35,588 bases of DNA from an uncultured beta proteobacterium (GTDB lineage: Bacteria; Pseudomonadota; Gammaproteobacteria; Burkholderiales; Burkholderiaceae_C): the NCBI GenBank assembly GCA_903928635.1, contig CAIYRQ010000142.1, positions 1 to 35,588 of the forward strand, written 5' to 3'. How positions within the stretch are numbered: position 1 is the first letter of the stretch; the number at the start of each line of letters is the position of its first letter. The notes beneath the pieces are model-generated. The model searched no databases. It was not told the origin of the DNA and saw only the letters and a list, made by a program, of their open reading frames with translations. This document shows, piece after piece, positions 26,099-34,174 of the stretch. A program made the position numbers and the translations under genes.

Positions 26099-26154
26099 AG
26101 CATTCTTCGTAGTGGTGTCGCTGTCGCTGGCTGGCGATCGGTGAAAATGGCGAC

Positions 26155-27435
26155 ATGACCGCCTCCACTCTTTCCGAAATGGCCCACGCCCTGGGCGCAC
26201 AAGCCAAAGCCGCCAGCGCGCTGATGGCCAGTGCCTCCACCGCGCGCAAAAACCAAGCTTTGACGCGCCTGGCCGCCCTGCTGCGCAGCAACACCGCTGC
26301 ACTGCAAATCGACAACGCCAAAGACCTGGACCGCGCCCGCGCTGCCGGGCTGGCCGCCCCCATGGTGGACCGCCTCAAGCTCACACCTGCTGTGCTGGAA
26401 ACCTGCGCCCAAGGCTGCGAGCAACTGGCCGCCATGGCGGATGTGATTGGCGAAATCATTGGCATGAAGCAGCAGCCCAGCGGCATTCGCGTGGGCCAGA
26501 TGCGTGTGCCCATCGGCGTGTTTGGCATGATTTTCGAGAGCCGCCCGAATGTGACGATTGAGGCGGCCAGCCTGAGCATCAAAAGCGGTAACGCCTGCAT
26601 TTTGCGCGGCGGCTCGGAGGCGATTGACTCCAACAAAGCGCTGGCGCTGCTGGTAGAACAGGCGCTGCTGGAAAGCGGACTGCCTGCCCACGCCGTGCAA
26701 CTGGTGCAAACCACCGACCGCGCGATGGTGGGCGAACTCATTGCCATGCCGCAGTATGTGGACGTGATCATTCCGCGCGGCGGCAAGGGCTTGATTGAGC
26801 GCATCAGCCGCGACGCCAAAGTGCCGGTCATCAAGCACCTGGACGGCAACTGCCACACTTATGTGGACGACCCCTGCGACCTGAACATGGCCGTCAAAGT
26901 GGCTGACAACGCCAAAACCCAAAAATACAGCCCCTGCAATGCCAGCGAGAGCCTGCTGGTGGCACGGGGCGTAGCGGCAGAATTTTTGCCGCGAATTGGC
27001 GCAATTTATGCCGCCAAGGGGGTGGAAATGCGCGTGTGCCCCGAGGCCCGGGCGATTTTGGGCAAGGTGTCCGGTGCCCAATTGCAGGATGCCAGTGAGC
27101 AAGACTGGTTTGAGGAATACCTGGCACCCATCATCAGCGTGAAGGTGGTGGACGGGGTGGACGCGGCCATTGCGCACATCAACCACTATTCCAGCCACCA
27201 CACCGACGCCATCCTCACCCGCGACCACATGCACGCCCAGCGCTTTTTGCGCGAAGTGGACTCGGCCAGCGTGATGGTCAATACCAGCACCCGCTTTGCC
27301 GACGGCTTTGAATACGGCCTGGGCGCAGAAATCGGCATTTCCACCGACAAATTCCACGCCCGTGGCCCGGTGGGCATCGAGGGCCTGACCTCGCTCAAGT
27401 ACGTGGTGCTGGGGCAGGGGGAAGTGCGGGGGTGA
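26155..27435 (+). CDS. proA: Glutamate-5-semialdehyde dehydrogenase (gamma-glutamyl phosphate reductase) ProA
   Basis: ProA reduces gamma-glutamyl phosphate to glutamate-5-semialdehyde with NADPH, the second step of proline synthesis. The 426-residue product has [20 protein letters not shown] (20 residues), [29 protein letters not shown] and [11 protein letters not shown]. The catalytic Cys is at about residue 261 ([13 protein letters not shown]), and [27 protein letters not shown]-type sequence lies at the end. Length equals the family norm. proB, its usual partner, is not adjacent. No clear Shine-Dalgarno site precedes ATG 26155. Confidence 0.98.
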   Translation: MTASTLSEMAHALGAQAKAASALMASASTARKNQALTRLAALLRSNTAALQIDNAKDLDRARAAGLAAPMVDRLKLTPAVLETCAQGCEQLAAMADVIGEIIGMKQQPSGIRVGQMRVPIGVFGMIFESRPNVTIEAASLSIKSGNACILRGGSEAIDSNKALALLVEQALLESGLPAHAVQLVQTTDRAMVGELIAMPQYVDVIIPRGGKGLIERISRDAKVPVIKHLDGNCHTYVDDPCDLNMAVKVADNAKTQKYSPCNASESLLVARGVAAEFLPRIGAIYAAKGVEMRVCPEARAILGKVSGAQLQDASEQDWFEEYLAPIISVKVVDGVDAAIAHINHYSSHHTDAILTRDHMHAQRFLREVDSASVMVNTSTRFADGFEYGLGAEIGISTDKFHARGPVGIEGLTSLKYVVLGQGEVRG

Positions 27436-27548
27436 GCCCGGCCAGCATCTCCCTGCCAGGCGCTTGTAATTTTGCAAATGGGCGCCATCTAAGCAACAGC
27501 GACTCTTAGGTCATCCCTGGGTACTTCATCTACGAAAGCAGCACCGCT

Positions 27549-28835
27549 ATGGTTCCCCACCTCGTCACTGCACTGACCGGCCCCATCAACGAGCTGGAGC
27601 AGCGCGTGCTTGACACCATGCCGGCCATTGAGCGCTGGTTCCGTCTGGAGTGGATGGAACACACTCCGCCGTTTTATGCCTCGGTGGACGTGCGCAATGC
27701 AGGGTTCAAGCTCGCGCCGGTGGATACCGACTTTTATCCGGGTGGCTGGAACAACCTGACCCCGGCCATGCTGCCACTGGCGGTGCAGGCGGCCATGGTG
27801 GCGATCGAAAAAATCTGCCCAGAGGCGCGCAACCTGCTGATCATTCCCGAGCACCAACCGCGCAACACCTTTTACATGAGCAACCTGGCGCAGTTGCGCC
27901 GGATTTTTCACATGGCGGGGCTCAATGTGCGCATTGGCTCCATCAGCCCCGAGGTGAAAAAGGCCACCGACATCGTGTTGCCCGGCGGCGAATCCATTCT
28001 GCTGGAGCCGGTGATTCGCACCAAAGGACGCATCGGCGCCAAAGACTTTGACCCCTGCACCATTCTGCTGAACAACGACTTGCATGCAGGCATCCCCGGT
28101 ATTCTGGAAGACCTGCACCAGCAGTACCTTCTGCCGCCCTTGCACGCAAGCTGGACCACGCGGCGCAAGAGCAAGCATTTCCAGTGCTACGAGGAAATCG
28201 CCAAGCGCTTTGGCAAGCTGATCGGTATTGACCCCTGGCTCATCAATCCTTTGTACGAAACCTGTGCCGATGTGGATCTGGCCACGCCCGATGGGGTTGC
28301 CAAGCTCACTGCGGGCGTGGACGCCTTGCTGACCAAAATCCGGCGCAAGTACAAGGAATACGGCATCAAAGAAAAGCCGTTCGTGGTCGTCAAAGCGAAT
28401 AACGGCAGCAGCGGCCGGGGCCTGATGACGGTGCGTGAGAGCAAAGACATTGCCGCCTTGCTCAAGAAAACCGGCGCCCACGAACTTGCCGCGGGCGGGG
28501 TGCAAGAGCTCATCGTGCAAGAAGGCGTGCTCACCCATGAGCGCATGAACGACGCCGTGGCCGAGCCGGTGGTGTATTTGATGGACCGCTATGTGGTGGG
28601 CGGCTTTTACCGGGTGCATGCCGAGCGCGGCATCGACGAAGACCTGAGTGCGCCGGGCTCGAGCTATGTGCCGCTGGCCTTTGGCAGCAGCGCGCAACTG
28701 CCCCAGCTGGGTGTGCGTCCCGGAGCCAGCGAGCCCAACCGCTTTTACATGTACGGCGTAGTGGGCCGTTTGGCCATGCTTGCCGCCAGTTACGAGCTGG
28801 AAGCGACCGATCCTGAGGCGGATCTAGACGCCTGA
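27549..28835 (+). CDS. gshA: Glutamate--cysteine ligase, proteobacterial GshA (PF08886) type
   Basis: This enzyme makes gamma-glutamylcysteine, the first step of glutathione synthesis. The 428-residue protein belongs to the lineage found in beta- and acidophilic proteobacteria, unrelated in pattern to E. coli GshA. Landmarks are RLEWMEHTPPFYASVDVRN, DTDFYPGGWNNLT, PEHQPRNTFYMSNL, NNDLHAGIPGILEDL, FVVVKANNGSSGRGLMTVR (ATP-grasp-like glycine-rich segment) and YVVGGFYRVH. The start ATG 27549 follows a 113-bp gap after proA. gshB lies 3.3 kb downstream on the same strand, separated by kup and a BenE-family gene. Confidence 0.94.
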   Translation: MVPHLVTALTGPINELEQRVLDTMPAIERWFRLEWMEHTPPFYASVDVRNAGFKLAPVDTDFYPGGWNNLTPAMLPLAVQAAMVAIEKICPEARNLLIIPEHQPRNTFYMSNLAQLRRIFHMAGLNVRIGSISPEVKKATDIVLPGGESILLEPVIRTKGRIGAKDFDPCTILLNNDLHAGIPGILEDLHQQYLLPPLHASWTTRRKSKHFQCYEEIAKRFGKLIGIDPWLINPLYETCADVDLATPDGVAKLTAGVDALLTKIRRKYKEYGIKEKPFVVVKANNGSSGRGLMTVRESKDIAALLKKTGAHELAAGGVQELIVQEGVLTHERMNDAVAEPVVYLMDRYVVGGFYRVHAERGIDEDLSAPGSSYVPLAFGSSAQLPQLGVRPGASEPNRFYMYGVVGRLAMLAASYELEATDPEADLDA

Positions 28836-28899
28836 GTGCAAGGCCGTCGAGTGCGCCTTGTCGCACAGGCGACCTCTGTTGCTGCGATGCAGCATCTTC

Positions 28900-28930
28900 T
28901 TTGGCATTTTTGCCAAAGCTGCCGTTTTTT
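28900..28930 (+). terminator. Hairpin plus T6 in the gshA-kup gap, weak terminator
   Basis: TTTGGCA-TTTT-TGCCAAA (28900-28917) is a perfect 7-bp stem; a T6 run follows seven bases later (28925-28930). GCTGC-GAT-GCAGC lies just upstream (28881-28893). It may attenuate read-through from gshA, or structure the kup leader. The 168-bp gap (28836-29003) otherwise shows only CACAAT (28945-28950) as a weak -10. Confidence 0.35.
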
Positions 28931-29003
28931 CGGCGCCGCAAAGGCACAATGGCGCTCCCTCATTGAACGGAATCCGGGATTCGTAAACACCCCGGGGCAT
29001 TGT

Positions 29004-30872
29004 TTGTCAGCATCCAAGTCGTCTCTTTCAGCGCTCACTCTGGGCGCCATTGGTGTCGTGTACGGCGACATCGGAACCAGCGTGTTGTATGCGCTAAAGG
29101 AAGTTTTCGGATCCGGCCATGTGCCGTTCACACCGGACAATGTGTACGGCATCCTGTCCATGATTTTCTGGACCTTGACCGTCATCGTGTCGCTCAAGTA
29201 TGTGGTGCTGGTGCTGCGGGCTGACAACGCAGGAGAGGGGGGGCTGATCGCCATGCTGGCCCTGGCCTCCCAAGCAGTGAAAGACCGGCCTACGCTACGT
29301 CGCGTCTTGCTCAATGTGGGTATCTTTGGAACCTGCCTTTTCTATGGCGATGGCGTCATCACCCCGGCAATTTCGGTGCTTGGCGCCGTCGAAGGCTTGG
29401 AAATCATCTCCCCCAAGTTCCTCAAGTACGTGGTGCCGCTCACTCTGGTGATTTTGTTTGGCCTGTTTTTGGTGCAAAAACGGGGTACCGCTGGCATTGG
29501 TAAGTTTTTTGGTCCGATCACTTTGCTGTGGTTCGCTGCCATAGCCCTGCTGGGCGTCGTGCATATTGCAAGCAATCCGCATATTTTGGTGGCGCTGAAC
29601 CCCTACTACGCGCTGTCGTTCATGTGGGACAACCCGGGTGTGACCTTTGTGTTGCTGGGCGCCGTGGTGCTCTGCGTGACCGGTGCGGAGGCGCTGTATG
29701 CGGACCTCGGCCATTTCGGAAAAAAACCGATCCGCCTGGCCTGGTTCAGTGTGGTCATGCCATGCCTGACCCTGAATTATTTTGGCCAGGGTGCGCTCTT
29801 GCTAAGCAACCCCGCGGCAGTGAAAAACCCGTTTTACATGATGGCGCCAGACTGGGCCCTGTTACCCTTGGTGGTCTTGGCAACCATGGCTGCTGTGATT
29901 GCCTCGCAGGCCTTGATCACCGGCGCATTCAGCGTCACCAAGCAGGTGATTCAGCTGGGCTACCTGCCGCGACTGAACCTGATTCACACCAGCGTGCGCG
30001 AGGCCGGGCAAATCTACATCCCCTTTGTGAACTGGGGCCTGTTTGCCGCCATTGTTTTGGCTGTGGTGATGTTCAAGTCCTCGAGCAACTTGGCAGCTGC
30101 CTATGGCATTGCGGTGTGCACCGACATGCTGATCACGACCTTGCTGACTTTTTATGTGGTGCGCTACGGCTGGAAATACCCGTTGTCGCTGTGCTTGGCC
30201 GCAACGGGCTTTTTCTTCGTTGTGGACTTCATGTTTTGGGGCTCTAACCTGCTCAAACTTTTTGATGGCGGCTGGTTCCCGCTGCTGATCGGCGCAGTCG
30301 TGTTTTTGTTCATGGGCACTTGGAAAGACGGCCGTACGCTGTTGAGTTCCAAACTTCAGGCGGATTCGATGGACTTGTCGAGCTTCCTGGAAGCTGTTTT
30401 TGTGAGCCCGCCCACCCGGGTGGAAGGCACGGCAGTCTTTTTGGTCGCATCGGTAGGAACCGTGCCCAACGCGCTGCTGCACAACCTCAAGCACAACAAG
30501 GTGCTGCATGAGACCAATTTGTTCGTGACGGTGCGCAACCACGAAGTGCCGTGGATTGGCTTGGACAAGCGCATCGGAATCGAGCGCTTGGGCCACGACT
30601 GCTGGCAGGTGCTCATCAACTATGGCTTTAAAAACGATCCCGACGTGCCGCGCGCGCTGGAACAGCTCAGAGGCCGCGGCGTGGCCTTGGATCCGATGAT
30701 GACCAGCTACTTCTTGTCGCGCGACACCGTGGTGCCGACCCTGGGCGATGGCATGGCCCCGTGGCGTGAAAAGCTGTTCGCCCAAATGCACCACAACGCC
30801 AGCAGCGCGGCGGACTTCCTGAGCCTGCCCAGCAACTCGGTGGTTGAGCTGGGCTCCAAGATCGAAATTTAG
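29004..30872 (+). CDS. kup: Low-affinity potassium transporter Kup
   Basis: Kup is a proton-coupled K+ uptake protein of the inner membrane. The product from TTG 29004 is 622 residues, the same length as E. coli Kup. About 12 hydrophobic segments fill the first 440 residues: [60 protein letters not shown] (each 20) and [17 protein letters not shown] cytoplasmic C-terminal domain follows. Translation from the GTG at 28836 would add 56 untypical residues, so I prefer the TTG, which has GGGG (28994-28997) 6 bp upstream. No ATG is available near the homology start. It lies between gshA and a BenE-family gene. Confidence 0.94.
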   Translation: MSASKSSLSALTLGAIGVVYGDIGTSVLYALKEVFGSGHVPFTPDNVYGILSMIFWTLTVIVSLKYVVLVLRADNAGEGGLIAMLALASQAVKDRPTLRRVLLNVGIFGTCLFYGDGVITPAISVLGAVEGLEIISPKFLKYVVPLTLVILFGLFLVQKRGTAGIGKFFGPITLLWFAAIALLGVVHIASNPHILVALNPYYALSFMWDNPGVTFVLLGAVVLCVTGAEALYADLGHFGKKPIRLAWFSVVMPCLTLNYFGQGALLLSNPAAVKNPFYMMAPDWALLPLVVLATMAAVIASQALITGAFSVTKQVIQLGYLPRLNLIHTSVREAGQIYIPFVNWGLFAAIVLAVVMFKSSSNLAAAYGIAVCTDMLITTLLTFYVVRYGWKYPLSLCLAATGFFFVVDFMFWGSNLLKLFDGGWFPLLIGAVVFLFMGTWKDGRTLLSSKLQADSMDLSSFLEAVFVSPPTRVEGTAVFLVASVGTVPNALLHNLKHNKVLHETNLFVTVRNHEVPWIGLDKRIGIERLGHDCWQVLINYGFKNDPDVPRALEQLRGRGVALDPMMTSYFLSRDTVVPTLGDGMAPWREKLFAQMHHNASSAADFLSLPSNSVVELGSKIEI

Positions 30873-30878
30873 GCCTCT

Positions 30879-32093
30879 GTGCAGTTTTTCAAAGACCTGA
30901 GCTGGTCCAGCTTCACCGCCGGTTTTGTGGCGGTGCTGGTGGGGTTCACCAGCTCGATTGCCATCGTATTTCAGGCTGCCCAGGCCTTTGGCGCCACGTC
31001 CGCCATGCTGGCCTCGTGGCTGTGGGCCATCAGCATTGGCATGGGCCTGACCACCGCGCTGCCCTCTTTGTGGCTGCGCAAGCCGGTGATGGTGGCCTGG
31101 AGTACTCCCGGCGCAGCGGTGCTGGCCAGTGCGGGTTTGGTAGGCGGCTTCACTATGGGTGACGCGGTCGGTGCCTTCATGATGAGCGCGGCGCTGATCG
31201 TACTGGTGGGTGCTACCGGCTGGTTTGAGCGGGTGATGAACCGTATCCCCGTCGCCTTGGCGAGTGCGCTTTTGGCGGGCGTGTTGGCGCGCTTTGGTCT
31301 GGCAGGTTTTAGCGCCGCGCAGTCGGCCCTGCCACTGGTCGTGCTGATGCTGCTGACCTATTTGCTGGGCAAGCGTTTCGCACCGCGTTATGCAGTCCCT
31401 GCCACTTTGTTTTTTGCTGTGCTGTTTGTGGCAGCGCAAAATGGTTTTTCGCGGGTGGACGTGCCGGTGGGGCTGACCTGGCCGGTGTTTGTGGCGCCCG
31501 TGTTCTCTTGGGCGGCGTTTGTGAGCCTGGCGCTGCCCTTGTTTATTGTGACCATGGCCTCGCAAAACCTGCCGGGTGTGGCGGCGATACGCGCCTCGGG
31601 CTTTGGAGACGAACGCGCGCAGGGTGGTGACGCCGGAATTCCTGTGTCCAAAATCATCACCCTCACGGGCGTGGCCACACTGCTGCTGGCGCCGCTGGGT
31701 GCGTTTTCGCTCAACTTGAGCGCTATCACGGCAGCCATTTGCATGGGGCCCGAGGCACACCCGGACCGCGCGCGGCGGTACACCGCAGCGGTGTCGTGTG
31801 GCATGTTGTACATCGCCTTGGGCCTTTTTGGCGCCACCATCATGGCGCTGCTCACGGCGTTCCCCAAAGAGCTGGTGGCCGCTATTGCGGGGCTGGCGCT
31901 GATGGGCACGATTGGCAGTGCGCTCGCCGCGGCCTTGCACAAAGAGTCGGACCGCGAAGCCGCCATGGTGACGTTTTTGATCACGCTCAGCGGCGTGGTG
32001 GTCGGCGGTGTCGGGTCCGCGTTTTGGGGTGTGGTGGCCGGTGCCATTGCCCTGGCTGTGCAACACTACCGTCCCACCAAGCGCAACGTTTGA
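30879..32093 (+). CDS. benE: BenE family membrane transporter
   Basis: The 404-residue protein is a polytopic (about 11-12 helix) inner-membrane transporter of the BenE family, named for benzoate/H+ symport. Family blocks are SSIAIVFQAAQAFGATSAM, SIGMGLTTALPSLWLRKPVM, AWSTPGAAVLASAG, TMASQNLPGVAAIRASG and SLNLSAITAAICMGPEAHPD. The start is GTG 30879, 6 bp after the kup stop, so it is probably cotranscribed with kup. No aromatic degradation genes lie beside it, so benzoate is only a family-level guess. Confidence 0.9.
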   Translation: MQFFKDLSWSSFTAGFVAVLVGFTSSIAIVFQAAQAFGATSAMLASWLWAISIGMGLTTALPSLWLRKPVMVAWSTPGAAVLASAGLVGGFTMGDAVGAFMMSAALIVLVGATGWFERVMNRIPVALASALLAGVLARFGLAGFSAAQSALPLVVLMLLTYLLGKRFAPRYAVPATLFFAVLFVAAQNGFSRVDVPVGLTWPVFVAPVFSWAAFVSLALPLFIVTMASQNLPGVAAIRASGFGDERAQGGDAGIPVSKIITLTGVATLLLAPLGAFSLNLSAITAAICMGPEAHPDRARRYTAAVSCGMLYIALGLFGATIMALLTAFPKELVAAIAGLALMGTIGSALAAALHKESDREAAMVTFLITLSGVVVGGVGSAFWGVVAGAIALAVQHYRPTKRNV

Positions 32094-32124
32094 AGACTTC
32101 GGCCCGCCTTTTGAGAAGCATCCC

Positions 32125-33072
32125 ATGAACATTCTTTTTGTTGCCGATCCTCTGGAGTCCTTCCAGACCTACAAGGACACCACCTTCGCCATGATGCGTG
32201 AGGCGCAGGCACGGGGCCACACAGTGGCGGCCTGCGAGCCACGTGAGTTGGTCTGGCGCAGCGGTGGCGTGGTGCAAGCCCAGGTGCGGCAGATCCGGCT
32301 GACGGGTGAGGCGCCGCAATGGTTTGTGGCAGAGAGCACCACGGTGCGCGAGCTGCGCCAGTTTGACGCGGTGGTGATGCGCAAAGACCCGCCTTTTGAC
32401 AGCGAGTTCTTTTATGCGACCCACCTGTTAGAGCAAGCCGAGCGCGAAGGCGCCCAGGTGTTCAACAAACCACGTGCGCTGCGCGACCACCCGGAAAAAC
32501 TGGCGGTCATGGAATTTCCCCAGTTCATCGGCCCCACATTGGTGACCCGTGATGCCGCAGTGGTGCGGGCCTTTCACCAGGAGCACCGCGACATCATTCT
32601 CAAGCAATTGGACGGCATGGGCGGCAGCGGCATCTTCCGCGTCAAGGACGATGGCCTGAACCTGGGTGCCATCATCGAAACCCTGAACCGCGACGGCGCG
32701 CAGAGTCTGATGGTGCAAAAGTTTTTGCCCGCCATCAGCGAAGGCGATAAGCGCGTGCTGGTGATTGGTGGCAAACCGGTGCCCTTTTGCCTGGCACGCA
32801 TTCCGCAGGGTGGCGAGGTGCGCGGCAACTTGGCAGCAGGCGGCTTAGGTGTAGCGCAGCCACTCAATGCGGTCGATCGGGCCGTGGCGGAAGCGATTGG
32901 GCCGGTGTTGGCGGCGCGCGGCTTGCTGCTGGTGGGTCTGGACATCATCGGCACCAGCCTGACCGAAATCAACGTGACCAGTCCCACCTGTTTTCAGGAA
33001 ATTACCGAGCAGACAGGCTTTGATGTGGCTGCGATGTTCATGGACGCGCTGCAAGCGGCTGCCCGTCGATAA
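32125..33072 (+). CDS. gshB: Glutathione synthetase GshB
   Basis: GshB adds glycine to gamma-glutamylcysteine to complete glutathione. The 315-residue ATP-grasp enzyme has MNILFVADPLESFQTYKDTT, VMRKDPPFDSEFFYATHLLE (20), NKPRALRDHPEKLAVMEFP, ILKQLDGMGGSGIFRV, FLPAISEGDKRVLVIGGKPV (20), GEVRGNLAAGG and EINVTSPTCFQEI, all as in E. coli GshB. The start is ATG 32125, 31 bp after the BenE-family gene. Its last 35 bp overlap the convergent glutamine amidotransferase gene. Confidence 0.98.
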   Translation: MNILFVADPLESFQTYKDTTFAMMREAQARGHTVAACEPRELVWRSGGVVQAQVRQIRLTGEAPQWFVAESTTVRELRQFDAVVMRKDPPFDSEFFYATHLLEQAEREGAQVFNKPRALRDHPEKLAVMEFPQFIGPTLVTRDAAVVRAFHQEHRDIILKQLDGMGGSGIFRVKDDGLNLGAIIETLNRDGAQSLMVQKFLPAISEGDKRVLVIGGKPVPFCLARIPQGGEVRGNLAAGGLGVAQPLNAVDRAVAEAIGPVLAARGLLLVGLDIIGTSLTEINVTSPTCFQEITEQTGFDVAAMFMDALQAAARR

Positions 33073-33829
33073 AGACCTGCAGTTCGCCCGTCGCCATAGG
33101 CACCCAGTGCTCGTTGGCCGTCAGCGGCTCGGTCACGACGATGACCTGGCGGTCGTCGGGCGAATTGAGTTGTGACAGGTCCACGCTCAGGTCTTCGTCT
33201 TTAAGTTGCACTTCCGTGAACGGATGTTGGCGTATGACGTAGTGCAGCTTGGTGCTGGCATGCGCCCACAGCGCCTGGCCGTTGCTCAGTAGAAAGTTGA
33301 ACGTGCCGTGCTTGGCGATGCGCTGGGCCAGGTCGCGCAGGGTGTGCGTGAGCTCCACCTCGGAGGGCACGCCCGCATGGGACTTGTTCATCTCTTGCAT
33401 CATCCAGCAGAAGGCGAGTTCGCTGTCGGTGGTGCCCACCGGGCGGAAGCTGCCATGCAGGTGCGGCGCAAAGTCTTTCAGGTCACCGTTGTGGGCAAAC
33501 ACCCAGTAGCGCCCCCAGAGCTCGCGCACAAAGGGGTGGCAGTTTTCCAGGCTGACGGCACCCACTGTGGCTTTGCGCACATGGGCCACCACGTTGTGGC
33601 TTTTGATCGGGTAGCTGCGCAGCATGTGCGCAATGGGTGACGTGGCTGCGCTCTCTTTGTCGACAAAGTAGCGCGCCGCTTTGCCAGGCAGATTGCCTTC
33701 GCTTTCAAAAAAAGCAATTCCCCAGCCGTCGGCGTGGTGGTCGGTGCAGCCCCCGCGCTGGGCGAAACCGGTAAAACTCAGGGTCAGGCTGGCCGGCAGG
33801 CGGCTGTTCATTCCAAGCAATTGGCACAT
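33038..33829 (-). CDS. yafJ: Class II glutamine amidotransferase (YafJ-like)
   Basis: The 263-residue protein is an Ntn-type amidotransferase domain, closely patterned on E. coli YafJ (255). The N-terminal Cys2 (MCQLLGMNS) would be the nucleophile. SFTGFAQRGG, HHADGWGIAFFE, YPIKSHNVVAHVRKATVG, ENCHPFVRELWGRYWVFAHNG (in parts) and GTTDSELAFCWMM are conserved. There is no synthase domain, so the ammonia acceptor is unknown; EgtC-type gamma-glutamyl hydrolase activity is an alternative in this superfamily. The position beside gshB, whose 3' end it overlaps, is suggestive of gamma-glutamyl chemistry but not proof. Confidence 0.93.
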   Translation of the reverse strand: MCQLLGMNSRLPASLTLSFTGFAQRGGCTDHHADGWGIAFFESEGNLPGKAARYFVDKESAATSPIAHMLRSYPIKSHNVVAHVRKATVGAVSLENCHPFVRELWGRYWVFAHNGDLKDFAPHLHGSFRPVGTTDSELAFCWMMQEMNKSHAGVPSEVELTHTLRDLAQRIAKHGTFNFLLSNGQALWAHASTKLHYVIRQHPFTEVQLKDEDLSVDLSQLNSPDDRQVIVVTEPLTANEHWVPMATGELQVFIDGQPLAARP

Positions 33830-33882
33830 GGAAACAGTTTACGCCTTCAAAGTGGCCTGCTAGCACATAACCACATGCATTG

Positions 33883-34074
33883 TCAGTTGCGTGGCTCGCT
33901 CCACAGTTTGCCGCCCGTTGCCCAGTTTTCAGCCTTGACGTCGGTAATCAGGACGTCCACCGAGTCGGGTGAGCCACCCAGAACTTCCACGCTGACGCGG
34001 GTGATTTCCTGCACCAGCCTTTTCTTTTGTTCCAGGGTGCGGCCTTCGATCATTTCAACGTGGTAAGTGGGCAT
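33883..34074 (-). CDS. 4-oxalocrotonate tautomerase family protein
   Basis: This 63-residue protein belongs to the smallest tautomerase family. Pro2 becomes the N-terminal catalytic Pro after Met removal (MPTYHVEMIEGRTLEQKKRL). The VQEITRVSVEVLGGSPDSVDV helix-strand region fits, with VLITDVKAENWATGGKLW at the end. Such proteins isomerise unsaturated 2-oxo acids as oligomers; the physiological substrate is unknown. AAGGAG (34079-34084) lies 4 bp upstream of the ATG. It is 53 bp upstream of the amidotransferase gene on the same strand, so they may be cotranscribed. Confidence 0.92.
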   Translation of the reverse strand: MPTYHVEMIEGRTLEQKKRLVQEITRVSVEVLGGSPDSVDVLITDVKAENWATGGKLWSEPRN

Positions 34075-34163
34075 GGGGCTCCTTCAATCGGGTTAAGTCG
34101 GCGTGTTGCGGCAGCGCCGCGGTGATCTCGCAGTTTAGACTGCGGCATGGCAACAACACACGC

Positions 34164-34167
34164 GGAG
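34164..34167 (+). promoter_or_regulatory. Shine-Dalgarno site deciding a TTG start
   Basis: GGAG ends 7 bp before TTG 34175, in the frame of the GT39 gene. No in-frame ATG lies upstream; the ATG at 34147 is in another frame. This supports the TTG start. Confidence 0.6.
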
Positions 34168-34174
34168 CGGGACT

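Noticed and set aside
26095-27477. Long minus-strand open frame opposite proA
   Set aside because: Composition is His/Gln/Ala-rich without motifs, while proA on the other strand has its full conserved sequence.
29862-32132. Very long minus-strand open frame antisense to kup and benE
   Set aside because: It lies opposite two well-supported genes, is rich in His, Arg, Gln and Gly with no family motifs, and is a typical GC-rich shadow frame.
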